The notes: generated by a model not told the origin, from the letters alone. DNA of 42,613 nt from RGIG5057 sp036653755 (GCA_036653755.1 JAVVTJ010000006.1:1-42613); one strand, 5' to 3'. Positions 1-7,829 are shown, numbered from the stretch's first letter. Numbers and translations: made by a program.

Positions 1-862
1 GTTTTATACATACTTCTTGCTACTGTTACTGCTCCATTTCCAGGATTTGCTATATTGTTATTTGCTCCCCATGGTATATAGTTCCATGGACTTACTCCTG
101 GTTTTGATACTGGTTTTATTGTTCCATCACAAACTGTATTATGATTTGATGTTGCAGGTGATGTTGTATTTGGAAGTCCTGCCTCATATCTTGCTATATA
201 ATATCCGCCATATTTTTGTACACTTGTATATATTGCTGATAGTTCTGGCTGCGCTTTATCTTCTATGCACTGTGCTACTGTCACTCCTTTGTTATATTCT
301 ACTCTATTAAAATTACTAAAATTTGCTACTGGTATCCATACAAATTCATTTCCATTATTATTGTCTTTTATAACTAGTCCTGTTTCATATGTTCCTTCTA
401 AATAATTAAAACCAGTTGGCATATATGGTAAATTATATTTTGATTCTGATTTATTTGTTGTATATATTATTGGAGAAAGTACTTTTTCTTTTAATCCTAC
501 ATCTGTTAGCCATTTTATTTCATTTGCTGTACATTTATCTTTTATATATACTAGTGCTCCTTTTTGTATTTCAAATTTTAGTACATCACTATCTTTCATT
601 GATTTTATTACATCTGTTTTTATATTACTACTATCTTTATTTAAATCATCTAGTTTAAATGTTCCTGTTGTAGTTGTATATTGTTTTGCTACATATAACG
701 TAATTTCTGAGTTGTATGCTTCTATGTTACTTTTAAATGTTGCCTCATTTGCTTCTTCTATTGGATTGTTATTTGTTAATGATAAAATAACTGCTCCTGC
801 TAATATTATTATAACAAAATCGTTACAACTAATACTATTAAACTTATTCCTCTTTTTTTCAT
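1..862 (-). pseudogene. Prepilin-like surface protein with FGE-like C-terminal region, frameshifted and cut by the window edge
   Basis: Starts at ATG 860-862 after the ribosome site GGGAAGGAA. It reads MKKRGISLIVLVVTI, the type IV prepilin-like leader and helix common in clostridial surface proteins (G before ISLIV; the usual Glu at +5 is Val). The frame then hits TAA near 809-811. Restoring one base around 815-819 reopens the frame, which stays open to base 1, about 270 more codons. The downstream part contains FVWIPV and GGYYIARYEAG and a PWNYI-type stretch, which resemble formylglycine-generating-enzyme (SUMF1)-fold proteins; that assignment is from motif memory and is moderate. No ATG exists in the second frame near the break, so independent translation is unlikely. 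Either a real pseudogene or a one-base sequence error. It has its own promoter and an upstream direct-repeat box. Confidence 0.7.
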
Positions 863-924
863 ATCTTTTATTCCTTCCCTTTCATTTGTTTTATTCTTTA
901 CTTTTAAAACTTTTGTATATCTAT

Positions 925-953
925 ATTTTACAACATATTATTTTTTTTGTCAA
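925..953 (-). promoter_or_regulatory. Sigma-A-type promoter of the prepilin-like gene
   Basis: On the minus strand TTGACA (948-953), a 17-nt spacer, then TAAAAT (925-930), about 65 nt upstream of the start codon at 862. The -35 element is a perfect consensus. Confidence 0.75.
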
Positions 954-988
954 CTTTTTTTATTTATTTTATACATTTTTTATACTTT

Positions 989-1005
989 TGTAATATTACT
1001 GTAAT
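989..1005 (+). promoter_or_regulatory. 11-bp-periodic direct repeat, WalR/PhoP-like response-regulator box
   Basis: TGTAAT-ATTAC-TGTAAT on the plus strand. This matches the WalR (YycF/VicR) consensus TGTWAH-N5-TGTWAH; read on the other strand it resembles the related PhoP box. It lies 35 bp upstream of the -35 of the prepilin-like gene. The same repeat occurs at 2148-2164 and 34132-34148. Which regulator binds is inference. Confidence 0.55.
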
Positions 1006-1110
1006 ACTACACTTTTTTTCTTCTATATTATCTGAATATACAGCTATAATTTATACTCTATTTTTAGTTTATTTTTAAATTTAATTAATAATGAATTGAA
1101 GATGGTGTAT

Positions 1111-1143
1111 AATAAAAAATAAGGTAATTTTACTACCTTATTT
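1111..1143 (-). terminator. Intrinsic terminator beyond the dinD remnant
   Basis: Arms 1117-1126 and 1134-1143 form a 10-bp stem with a 7-nt loop, followed on the minus strand by a T-rich tail (TTTTTATT). It lies just downstream of the decayed dinD-like gene and probably was its terminator. Confidence 0.6.
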
Positions 1144-1184
1144 AAATAAATTTGGAGCATTTATAAGAAAATTTACACACCAGA

Positions 1185-1437
1185 CTTGACAAGCTCAAAT
1201 AACAAGCATATCTTGTTAAAAGAAAATCATCAATTTTTTTGTTGCTGCTCCTGCTTTTACGATTTTGCCAATGGTGGCAAAATGGTCAGAAGCTTCATAA
1301 TTACTATTTTTACAAGTTAAAATTGCTTTATTTACAACACTTTCAAATCATCTCCATTGTGAATATTCCAAAACAATTTGTAACTCTCTTGCTTCCTAAT
1401 ATTCAACACCATTTTCATTAATATGTTTTATTCTTTA
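1185..1437 (-). pseudogene. dinD: Decayed dinD-like (BRO/antirepressor-type) gene remnant
   Basis: Minus-strand translation gives KHINENGVEY, a TAG where Trp is usual, EARELQIVLEYSQWR, a TGA, then NKAILTCKNSNYEASDHF and IGKIVKAGAATKK. After a shift at a seven-A run (1234-1240) it continues IDDFLLTRYACYL. This order (GVEYWEAREL, YSxWxNF, NSGxxxSDHF, DDxxLTRYACYL) is that of DNA-damage-inducible protein D. Two in-frame stops, one frameshift and loss of everything after the LTRYACYL motif show it is dead. It sits in the otherwise empty gap between sepF and the prepilin-like pseudogene. The stretches 863-1110 and 1438-1458 hold only promoter and repeat signals. Confidence 0.75.
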
Positions 1438-1458
1438 CTTTTGTAATACTACTCTAGC

Positions 1459-1498
1459 CAAAAAATCCCACTACACATTATATTATGAGTAATGGGAT
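1459..1498 (-). terminator. Intrinsic terminator of sepF
   Basis: An imperfect hairpin with outer arms 1465-1470 and 1493-1498 (ATCCCA/TGGGAT) extended by further pairs inside; the minus-strand transcript then reads TTTTTTGG. It starts 12 nt after the sepF stop. Confidence 0.7.
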
Positions 1499-1510
1499 AA
1501 GTATTTAATA

Positions 1511-2014
1511 TTATTTCATCCATGAGAAAGAAAGTTTTTGTTTATACTGACTTCTTTCTACATCATTTTGTATTTCTACATTTCTTGGTGTTACTAAATA
1601 TATTAAATTAGAAACTTTTTGTATTGTTCCTTCTACTATAAATGTAGAACCACTCATAAAATCTAATATTCTTCTCGCATCTTCTTTACTAACACTTTCT
1701 AAATTTATAATTACAGACTTTCTTGTCTTTAAATATTCACCAATTTCTTGTACATCTTCATAGCAATTTGGTTGTGTTATAACCATTTTAGATGAAGATA
1801 CAGCTGTATTCATAGGAATAACTTTTGATTGTAAATTTCTAGCAGAATACGGGCTTTCCTCTATTTCGCTAAATTTTCTTCTTGACTTATATGAAATTTG
1901 TTCTTCTTCTTGCTGATCACCATTATCGTATTCTTCAACATTTTCATTTGCTTCATCATATTCTTCATTTCCACCAATATTCAACATACCTAAAAACTTA
2001 TTAATAGCACCCAT
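1511..2014 (-). CDS. sepF: Cell division protein SepF
   Basis: SepF is the membrane-binding partner of FtsZ in Gram-positive bacteria; it bundles FtsZ filaments and tethers them with an N-terminal amphipathic helix. The 167-residue product starts MGAINKFLGMLNIGG, the usual SepF membrane helix, then has an acidic and Gln-rich linker and a C-terminal SepF core with KSVIINLESV and DFMSGSTFIVEG. The start at 2014 is set by the ribosome site GAGGAGG; a frame-extending ATG at 2038 lies before that site and is not used. It has its own promoter and terminator and is next to the ftsEX module, fitting a division cluster. Confidence 0.93.
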   Translation of the reverse strand: MGAINKFLGMLNIGGNEEYDEANENVEEYDNGDQQEEEQISYKSRRKFSEIEESPYSARNLQSKVIPMNTAVSSSKMVITQPNCYEDVQEIGEYLKTRKSVIINLESVSKEDARRILDFMSGSTFIVEGTIQKVSNLIYLVTPRNVEIQNDVERSQYKQKLSFSWMK

Positions 2015-2051
2015 GTTATAATTCCTCCTCAGAAACATAAATTATATACTT

Positions 2052-2080
2052 ATTATCCTACAAAAATTAAAATAAGTCAA
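2052..2080 (-). promoter_or_regulatory. Sigma-A-type promoter of sepF
   Basis: TTGACT (2075-2080), 17-nt spacer, GATAAT (2052-2057) on the minus strand, about 40 nt upstream of the sepF start. It separates sepF from the upstream peptidase gene. Confidence 0.75.
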
Positions 2081-2147
2081 TACTTTTTTTTATTTTCTTC
2101 AATTTTTTCATTTTTTCTTATATATTTTTTTAAAATAATTTGTGTTT

Positions 2148-2164
2148 TGTAATATTACTGTAAT
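2148..2164 (+). promoter_or_regulatory. WalR/PhoP-like direct-repeat box upstream of sepF
   Basis: TGTAAT-ATTAC-TGTAAT, identical to the box at 989-1005. It lies 67 bp upstream of the sepF -35 and directly after the stop of the LytM peptidase gene. The pilus operon box has the same 67-bp spacing. Confidence 0.55.
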
Positions 2165-2166
2165 AT

Positions 2167-3357
2167 TTATCTATATATAAAATTCATACCTTTAAAATAT
2201 GATAATGGATCTACTAGTTTTCCATTTCGATATAATTCTAAATGTAAATGTGCACCTGTTGAATTACCAGTTGAGCCTACATATGCAATTACATCTCCTC
2301 TTTTTACTTTTTGTCCAAGAGTTACGTTTAAACTATTAGCATGTCCATATAGTGATTTATATCTTTTCTCATCAGTAGTATTAACACCATGATCTATCAT
2401 AACACAATTACCATAACCACCATACCATCTAGCAATTGTAACTGTTCCAGATTCCATAGCAATAATTTTTTTACTAGCTATTCCACTTCCTGCTATATCA
2501 CATCCTGTATGTACAGTTGTATATCCTGTATTCCATGGATCATATGCAACATTAAATCTTGTTGTTATTACATTAAATCCAGGAACTGGCCATGTAAATT
2601 GTCCATTAAATGAATTACCATTATTTTCTAATTTAGCAGCTTCTTCTTGAATTTTTCTTGCAGATTCAGCTTCTTGCTTTTGAAGTGCAATTGCTTTTGA
2701 TTTAAGTGTTTCTTTTGATGATTTCATATCATTCATTTTATTTTCTTTTGCAATTCTTGCGTCTTCTAATGATTTAGTTGATTTTTCAGTATCGTATGTT
2801 AATAAATCTAATTGTGCTTTTTGTAGTTCTATATTATTTTTTATATTATCTATATATTCCTTTTGATTCTTCATATTATCCACTAATGATTTATCATATT
2901 CTAAAATACTATTTAAAACATTCATTTTAGAAAAGAAATCTGAAATATTTTGAGATGATAAAAATACATCTATCATACTTGGAATACCATTTTCATAAAT
3001 AATTTTAAGCCTTGTAGTATACAATTCTTCTGCACTATTATATGTTTGTGCAGAATTTTGAAGTGCTTTTTCTTGTTCTTCTAATTTTGAGTTTACATCT
3101 TCAACTTTTTTTTGTAGTGTTGTAAGTTTAGTACTAAAATCTGTTATTTTACTATCTAAATTAGTCATATCATATAAATCTTGTGCAATTTCTTTATCTA
3201 GACCATTTAATTTTTCTTTATTAGCTTGTTGCTCTTTTTTTATCTCTTCAAATTGTTTTTGATAATCAGATAAAGCATCACCATGAACGTTGTATATACC
3301 ACAAAACACTATACTAACTATACAAAACATTGATAATATTTTTAATGATTTTTTCAT
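2167..3357 (-). CDS. Secreted coiled-coil LytM/M23 peptidase, EnvC/PcsB-like
   Basis: A 396-residue exported protein: signal peptide at about 1-26 (ends NVHGDA), a long coiled coil at about 28-250 rich in Lys/Glu, then an M23 (LytM) peptidase domain at about 260-396. Zinc ligand motifs are intact: HTGCD, LYGH and HLHLE, so unlike E. coli EnvC it should be an active endopeptidase. It starts 6 nt after ftsX; by analogy with FtsEX-PcsB and FtsEX-CwlO the FtsEX complex should drive its coiled coil to open peptidoglycan at the septum or side wall. Ribosome site AAGGTG. The last gene of the ftsE operon. Confidence 0.88.
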   Translation of the reverse strand: MKKSLKILSMFCIVSIVFCGIYNVHGDALSDYQKQFEEIKKEQQANKEKLNGLDKEIAQDLYDMTNLDSKITDFSTKLTTLQKKVEDVNSKLEEQEKALQNSAQTYNSAEELYTTRLKIIYENGIPSMIDVFLSSQNISDFFSKMNVLNSILEYDKSLVDNMKNQKEYIDNIKNNIELQKAQLDLLTYDTEKSTKSLEDARIAKENKMNDMKSSKETLKSKAIALQKQEAESARKIQEEAAKLENNGNSFNGQFTWPVPGFNVITTRFNVAYDPWNTGYTTVHTGCDIAGSGIASKKIIAMESGTVTIARWYGGYGNCVMIDHGVNTTDEKRYKSLYGHANSLNVTLGQKVKRGDVIAYVGSTGNSTGAHLHLELYRNGKLVDPLSYFKGMNFIYR

Positions 3358-3363
3358 ATAATT

Positions 3364-4254
3364 TTACACCTTCAAATACTTTCTAATAGAAATCATACTT
3401 CCTACTACTCCAATAAACAGCCCCACAACTACAAATATGCCTAAAACTTGATACCATAGTTGTGAATAAGGAATAAATCCAAATATTCCTAAACTTGTAC
3501 CAACTTTTGGAAGTCTTGCATACATAATAACATATGTAACTGAAATAATTATAAATGATATGAGCGCACTAAGTAGTCCCATTATTGCACCTTCTACTAT
3601 AAAAGGTTTACGTATAAATGAATTTGTTGCTCCAATATATCTCATTATATATACTTCTCTTTTATTTGAATATACTGCAAGTTTTATTGTATTTGATATT
3701 ATAAACATTGAAACTATAAGCATTACAAAACCTATTCCTAGTAAAAATATATTTGCTATTTTAGATATTGTTATAACTGCTTCAATAGTTGTTTCATTAT
3801 ATTTTACTTTTGTAATTCCATCAACTTTTTCTACTAATGTTTTTATAGTTGATGCTTCATTTATATCATTAAATGTAATTATAAAAGAAGCAGAAAATGG
3901 TTTTACTTTTTCCATTCCTTCTAAAAAATATTCCATTCCTTTAAATACATTTTTTGCATCTTCAAAAGCTGCTTCTTTATCTAAATATTTTATATCTTTA
4001 ACTCCATGAATTACTTTAATTGAATCTTTCATATATTCAAGTTCTGTTTCTGTTGTAGTATCACTTATAAAAGCTTGAAATCCTTGTTCTTTTCTTACAG
4101 TTGCAACATTACTATTTACATTTTGTAGCAGTAATATAAATATACCTAAAACAATCATTGTTGCACATATAATAAGCATAGTTGAAAGTGTTTTTGAACC
4201 ATGTTTTTTTAAATTGTCATATCCTTCTTTTATTAGATATGTATTTGTTGTCAT
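3364..4254 (-). CDS. ftsX: Cell division ABC transporter permease FtsX
   Basis: Permease-like subunit of FtsEX, which passes ATP-driven movement to a cell-wall hydrolase outside the membrane rather than moving a solute. The 296-residue protein has the expected topology: first membrane helix at about 21-45, an extracellular domain at about 46-165, then three helices near 170-195, 220-245 and 265-290. The motif SNTIKLAVYSNKREVYIMR is typical of the FtsX permease core. Its start overlaps the stop of ftsE by 4 nt (translational coupling) and the LytM gene follows at 6 nt, so all three are one operon. Confidence 0.93.
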   Translation of the reverse strand: MTTNTYLIKEGYDNLKKHGSKTLSTMLIICATMIVLGIFILLLQNVNSNVATVRKEQGFQAFISDTTTETELEYMKDSIKVIHGVKDIKYLDKEAAFEDAKNVFKGMEYFLEGMEKVKPFSASFIITFNDINEASTIKTLVEKVDGITKVKYNETTIEAVITISKIANIFLLGIGFVMLIVSMFIISNTIKLAVYSNKREVYIMRYIGATNSFIRKPFIVEGAIMGLLSALISFIIISVTYVIMYARLPKVGTSLGIFGFIPYSQLWYQVLGIFVVVGLFIGVVGSMISIRKYLKV

Positions 4255-4931
4255 TTTGCATAACCTCCTCTTGTATCATCTCTTACAACTTTACCATTTT
4301 CTAAAGCTATAACTCTTTTATTTAATCCATTTACTATATCTTTTGCATGAGTAACTACAATTATAGTAGTACCTCTTGCATTGATATCTAATAATGTTTT
4401 AAATATTTCATCAGCAGTTTTAGGATCTAGATTTCCAGTTGGTTCATCTGCTATTATTATTGGAGGTTTTGTAGCAAGTGCTCTAGCTAGTGAAATTCTT
4501 TGTTGCTCTCCACCTGATAATTGATTTGGATAATAATTTTCTTTTCCAGTTAATCCTACAAGTTCTAAAACAGATTTTAATTGATATTTTATTTCTTTTT
4601 CAGATGCTTCAATTACTCTTAAAGCAAATATAATATTTTCTGCTACTGTTCTATCATATAACAATCTGAAATCTTGAAAAACAAAACCAATTTTTCTTCT
4701 TAAATATGGTATATCTTTATCTTTTAGTTTATTAATATTTGTATCATTAACTATAACTGTTCCACTTGTAGCCTCTTCTTCTTTAACCATTAATTTTAAA
4801 AAAGTTGATTTTCCACTTCCTGAAGGTCCAACTAAAAATACAAATTCACCTTTTTCTATTTTTATATTTATATCTTCAAGTGCAGCAACATTATGTTCAT
4901 ATTTTTTACTTACATTTATAAATTCTATCAT
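4251..4931 (-). CDS. ftsE: Cell division ATP-binding protein FtsE
   Basis: ABC ATPase of the FtsEX complex. In 226 residues it shows Walker A GPSGSGKST, the Q-loop FVFQDFRLL, the signature LSGGEQQR, Walker B IIIADEPTG and the H-loop VTHAK. The start at 4931 follows the ribosome site AAAGGAAAA. First gene of ftsE-ftsX-LytM peptidase, with a clear promoter upstream. Confidence 0.95.
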   Translation of the reverse strand: MIEFINVSKKYEHNVAALEDINIKIEKGEFVFLVGPSGSGKSTFLKLMVKEEEATSGTVIVNDTNINKLKDKDIPYLRRKIGFVFQDFRLLYDRTVAENIIFALRVIEASEKEIKYQLKSVLELVGLTGKENYYPNQLSGGEQQRISLARALATKPPIIIADEPTGNLDPKTADEIFKTLLDINARGTTIIVVTHAKDIVNGLNKRVIALENGKVVRDDTRGGYAK

Positions 4932-4959
4932 AATTTTTCCTTTCGTATTTTACATATAT

Positions 4960-4988
4960 ATATTATCACAAAAAAATATTTTTGTAAA
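4960..4988 (-). promoter_or_regulatory. Sigma-A-type promoter of the ftsEX operon
   Basis: TTTACA (4983-4988), 17-nt spacer, TAATAT (4960-4965) on the minus strand, about 30 nt upstream of the ftsE start. Confidence 0.7.
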
Positions 4989-5039
4989 CTATATTTTAGT
5001 AAAAGTATTGTTTTACCATAAATTTCATGTACTAATTCA

Positions 5040-5074
5040 ATAAAAAAAGTCTTTAATTTTTACATTAAAAACTT
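5040..5074 (-). terminator. Intrinsic terminator of ruvA
   Basis: Arms 5047-5057 and 5064-5074 form an 11-bp stem with one G-T pair, followed by a seven-T tail on the minus strand. It lies 8 nt after the ruvA stop. Confidence 0.65.
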
Positions 5075-5081
5075 ATTTATT

Positions 5082-5660
5082 TTATTTTTGCATATATCTT
5101 AAACACATTTTTATAACTTCTTGAACAGATTTATCTTCTAAATCCGTATCATTTATACAATTTGCAATTTCTTTTTCAGTATATCCTAATACTTTTAATG
5201 CAGTTACTGCTTCATTTATTACAACTGTATTTTTACTTATCTTTTTATTTAAAATATCATCATTAGTTATTTTATCTTTTAATTCAAATATAATTTTACT
5301 AGCCATTTTAGGTCCGATTCCAGGAATTGATTTTAATGCTACTACATTATCAGTAGCAATAGCTGTACACATTTCTGTTGCAGATATATTAGATATTATA
5401 CCTAAAGCGACTTTAGTTCCCACGCCACTTACTTTTATTAATTTTTTAAAAAATTCTAATCTATTTTTGGTTGAAAATCCAAATAAACTCATATCATCTT
5501 CCCTATGTTTAAAATATGTATATATTAAAACTTCTTCTTCTATCTTAATATTTCTTAAATCATCATCTGCCATAAATATATTGTATCCTATATTATTTAC
5601 ATCTAAAACTAACTTGTTTTCTTCTACTTCTTTTACTATTCCTTTAAAATATGCATACAT
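5082..5660 (-). CDS. ruvA: Holliday junction branch migration protein RuvA
   Basis: RuvA binds four-way junctions and loads the RuvB motor. The 192-residue product starts MYAYFKGIV, has the N-terminal OB fold, paired helix-hairpin-helix motifs (FKKLIKVSGVGTKVALGI and LKSIPGIGPKMASKIIFEL) and a C-terminal UBA-like domain (VINEAVTALKVLGYTEKEI). The start at 5660 is chosen because the ribosome site AGGTGA sits 5 nt before it; a GTG three codons upstream (5669) overlaps that site. RuvB, usually the next gene, is not here: ruvA ends in its own terminator. Confidence 0.95.
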   Translation of the reverse strand: MYAYFKGIVKEVEENKLVLDVNNIGYNIFMADDDLRNIKIEEEVLIYTYFKHREDDMSLFGFSTKNRLEFFKKLIKVSGVGTKVALGIISNISATEMCTAIATDNVVALKSIPGIGPKMASKIIFELKDKITNDDILNKKISKNTVVINEAVTALKVLGYTEKEIANCINDTDLEDKSVQEVIKMCLRYMQK

Positions 5661-5692
5661 TTTAATCACCTAATCATATTTTACAGCAAAAA

Positions 5693-5986
5693 CTATTTAT
5701 TGTCAAATATTTTATACACATTTAAATAATCAGCTAATTTATTTATATCTTTACTATTTTTTATACATTCAATTATTTTTTTTGTTTTATCTTCTTCTAT
5801 GTTATTTATATATATATCTATCTTTACCCATTTATCACCTTTTACCTTTTCTTTTTTAAAATCAAATATTTTATTAGAAATACCTTTAAAATATTCAATA
5901 TTTGAATTTTTAAAAACTTCAAAAAAAGATCCTATCACAGCAATTATACCAATAACCGCAACTAAATAAATTATAGTATCAATCAT
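5693..5986 (-). CDS. Small single-pass membrane protein upstream of ruvA
   Basis: A 97-residue protein with one membrane helix at about 3-22 (TIIYLVAVIGIIAVIGSFF) and a charged cytoplasmic tail rich in Lys, Asp and Ile. No family recognised. The start at 5986 is preferred because the ribosome site AGGTGA precedes it by 5 nt; the alternative GTG at 5995 overlaps that site. It ends 32 nt before ruvA and is probably cotranscribed. A divergent gene starts at 6096 and the 110-nt gap holds promoters for both. Confidence 0.65.
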   Translation of the reverse strand: MIDTIIYLVAVIGIIAVIGSFFEVFKNSNIEYFKGISNKIFDFKKEKVKGDKWVKIDIYINNIEEDKTKKIIECIKNSKDINKLADYLNVYKIFDNK

Positions 5987-6040
5987 AACACTCACCTATA
6001 TTATTATATATTAATTAATTTGATTTTGTTACAATTACTC

Positions 6041-6069
6041 TTGAAAACTAATAACAAAAAGTGTATAAT
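6041..6069 (+). promoter_or_regulatory. Sigma-A-type promoter of the 6096 gene
   Basis: TTGAAA (6041-6046), 17-nt spacer, TATAAT (6064-6069), followed by the ribosome site AAAGGAG at 6077-6083 and the ATG at 6096. Confidence 0.8.
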
Positions 6070-6095
6070 GTAGAAGAAAGGAGAATTATATAAAT

Positions 6096-6599
6096 ATGCA
6101 AAATAAAATACGAAATTTATATTTATATGTAAAAAAAGAAGAAATCAAAAATTTAATAAAATATGGAATAAAGTTATCAGAATTTTCTAATGTATCTTTT
6201 ATACATTCAGGTATAACAAAAAAAGGTATACTTGCATATTTATCTCCTAAAGATTCAGATAAATATTTTAATGATAATTATGATATTTTAAGAATAAAAA
6301 CTGATAATTTAAATATATTTGTACATAATTCTAGCTTAGTTATTCAAAATGAAAATATAGTTTTTAATTATGATAATATGTGTAACTTAAAAGATTACAC
6401 CTTAGGTGATTATATAAATCCCGAACTTATTATATGTTCTACAATATTTCCAGACTGTATATATAAATACAATAGAATAATTGATGTACCGTTATTAATT
6501 GATAATTCAAAAGAGTTTTATATTCAAAAAGAAATAGAACTAGAAAATGAAAAAAGATCTTATGATTTTACATATAACAAAATAAAAGAAAATATATAA
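6096..6599 (+). CDS. Hypothetical cytosolic protein, 167 residues
   Basis: No signal peptide and no membrane helix. The N-terminal part LYLYVKKEEIKNLIKYGIKLSEF, then a hydrophobic region with FIHSGITKKGILAYLSPKDSD and a stretch around NIFVHNSS, looks like a compact alpha/beta fold. The opening (a short strand, an acidic helix, then KYGIK) vaguely recalls ADP-ribosyltransferase-fold families that begin with a helix ending in GI, but no catalytic triad can be named, so no function is given. It is one of only three plus-strand genes in the window, has a strong promoter and its own terminator, and so is a monocistronic unit inside an otherwise leftward-reading region. Confidence 0.7.
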   Translation: MQNKIRNLYLYVKKEEIKNLIKYGIKLSEFSNVSFIHSGITKKGILAYLSPKDSDKYFNDNYDILRIKTDNLNIFVHNSSLVIQNENIVFNYDNMCNLKDYTLGDYINPELIICSTIFPDCIYKYNRIIDVPLLIDNSKEFYIQKEIELENEKRSYDFTYNKIKENI

Positions 6600-6618
6600 T
6601 CTATATTTTCTTTTATTT
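6580..6618 (+). terminator. Intrinsic terminator overlapping the stop of the 6096 gene
   Basis: A perfect 17-bp AT-rich stem (6580-6596 with 6602-6618) and a 5-nt loop. The stop codon lies at the loop, so the hairpin forms partly within the last codons. The T-rich arm serves as tail. Confidence 0.55.
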
Positions 6619-6661
6619 ACGTCGAGTTTTGTCGAAATATGTCAAATAACTAGATATACTG

Positions 6662-6689
6662 TTGCAAAATGCATTAATTGTGATATAAT
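6662..6689 (+). promoter_or_regulatory. Sigma-A-type promoter of the 6741 gene
   Basis: TTGCAA (6662-6667), 16-nt spacer, TATAAT (6684-6689). The leader that follows contains a run of 14 A (6714-6727) immediately before the ribosome site TGGAGGT. Confidence 0.7.
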
Positions 6690-6740
6690 TTTTTCAAGTT
6701 ATAATAGTGTTCCAAAAAAAAAAAAAATGGAGGTATTTCT

Positions 6741-7250
6741 ATGAAAAAGTTTTCAGGAAAAACAATCGCAATGTTCTTATCTATGGCAATGATTTTCTCG
6801 ATTTCCCCAGTTTCTGCATATGCACAAACACCCGAACATGATGTCACTGCCGAAAATTCAGGTGTTAGTGTTGAGGTAATGCCTGTTACAAATGATGAAG
6901 GTATTGCCACATATTCTACACCTCAACAGCAGTACAGATTCAGCGCACCAATTTACACAAGTATGGAAACTAATAACATTTCGTTTACTGGAGATCGGCT
7001 TACTTCGCATATTTATGTAGGTCCTTCTACAGAAGTGCAAAATGTACTAGTAATTTTGCAACGTGTTTATCCTTGGGGTACATCTGAAGTAGAACGTATT
7101 GCTGTTGCTGTAAATACTGATCAAGTTCTTTGGTTTAGCGGCTTGACAATTGAATATCGCAAAGACTACAGAATAATTGTTGTTCCAAATATATCTGCTT
7201 CTTTGTCTCCTCCACATGTTATTGTAACGGCAGTATCTTATGTAGGTTAA
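6741..7250 (+). CDS. Small secreted protein with signal peptide, unknown function
   Basis: A 169-residue product with a classical signal peptide MKKFSGKTIAMFLSMAMIFS and a likely cut after SAYA (about residue 28). The mature part has a low-complexity opening, then a probable all-beta domain (VQNVLVILQRVYPWG, VERIAVAVNTDQVLWFSG, YRIIVVPNISASL). No cysteines in the mature region, no anchor or sortase motif, so it is likely released. Its base and codon use is clearly more GC-rich than the neighbours (for example CGT, CTG, GCC, CAG), which suggests transfer from another genome. Strong ribosome site GGAGG at 6729-6733. Flanked by a promoter and a terminator as a single-gene cassette. Confidence 0.8.
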   Translation: MKKFSGKTIAMFLSMAMIFSISPVSAYAQTPEHDVTAENSGVSVEVMPVTNDEGIATYSTPQQQYRFSAPIYTSMETNNISFTGDRLTSHIYVGPSTEVQNVLVILQRVYPWGTSEVERIAVAVNTDQVLWFSGLTIEYRKDYRIIVVPNISASLSPPHVIVTAVSYVG

Positions 7251-7293
7251 CAAATAATTAAATTTAAAGTACGTTATACTAAATAAAATTATT

Positions 7294-7334
7294 AAGAGCC
7301 ATTGAAATTTAAATAAAATTTCAATGGCTCTTTT
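7294..7334. terminator. Bidirectional intrinsic terminator
   Basis: A 17-bp perfect stem (7294-7310 with 7316-7332), 5-nt loop, and U-rich tail in both directions. It closes the plus-strand 6741 gene and the converging minus-strand operon ending at 7356. Confidence 0.85.
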
Positions 7335-7355
7335 GTTTCATAATATCTTAATATC

Positions 7356-7805
7356 TTATTTTTTACTATCTAAGAATAATTCACTTTGATTAATATGATT
7401 TTGTTTTAATTTCATTTTTATATGTTCTTTATTATTATCTGTTTCTTTAAAATTTATTTCTGAAATAGTTGTTATAATATTTTCTTGTATTACAACTTCA
7501 TTATTAGTTTGTATTGGAAATATTTTTCTTTTTGCAAGTACTATATTTTTATAATAATTTTCTTCAATTACTTTTTTTAATTTATCGTTTTCATATATAT
7601 ATAATCTTATAACTTTACTTGGATTTAAATTTTTAGGATAATATACTGTTTCAACAATCTCGTTTTCTTTTTCTTCAATTTTATATGCTATTTCATTATA
7701 TTTTGGTTTTTCTCTAATCCAATACTCATTTCCAAAATATACCATAATAGCAATTAATATTATTGTTCCTATTGTTATGCCAATAATTATTAATGTTTTT
7801 CTCAT
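7356..7805 (-). CDS. Membrane-anchored protein of unknown function, last gene of the mutL operon
   Basis: A 149-residue protein with one N-terminal membrane helix (about 4-27, rich in Ile) and an extracytoplasmic domain of about 115 residues, predicted mostly beta with alternating charged and hydrophobic residues. No motif recognised. ATG 7805 is preferred over a GTG at 7814 because the ribosome site AAGGAAG ends directly before that GTG. It starts 24 nt after the HlyD-like gene, so the two may act together at the cell surface; that is inference. Confidence 0.65.
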   Translation of the reverse strand: MRKTLIIIGITIGTIILIAIMVYFGNEYWIREKPKYNEIAYKIEEKENEIVETVYYPKNLNPSKVIRLYIYENDKLKKVIEENYYKNIVLAKRKIFPIQTNNEVVIQENIITTISEINFKETDNNKEHIKMKLKQNHINQSELFLDSKK

Positions 7806-7829
7806 TATTTTCACTCTTCCTTATACAAA

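Noticed and set aside
17..993. Three Leu/Tyr-rich plus-strand open frames
   Set aside because: They are antisense shadows of the minus-strand prepilin-like pseudogene and its leader; no ribosome sites and highly biased composition.
888..1442. 18-bp repeat GTTTTATTCTTTACTTTT at 888-905 and 1425-1442
   Set aside because: Short, AT-only apart from a few bases, and no function or gene boundary fits; could be chance in such AT-rich sequence.
1438..1455. Half of a TGTAAT box at about 1443
   Set aside because: Only one half-site is present and the second one (TCTAGC) does not match.
5082..5660. ruvA as a broken ruvAB operon
   Set aside because: RuvA itself is complete with its own terminator; ruvB is often found elsewhere in such genomes, so its absence here is not evidence of loss.
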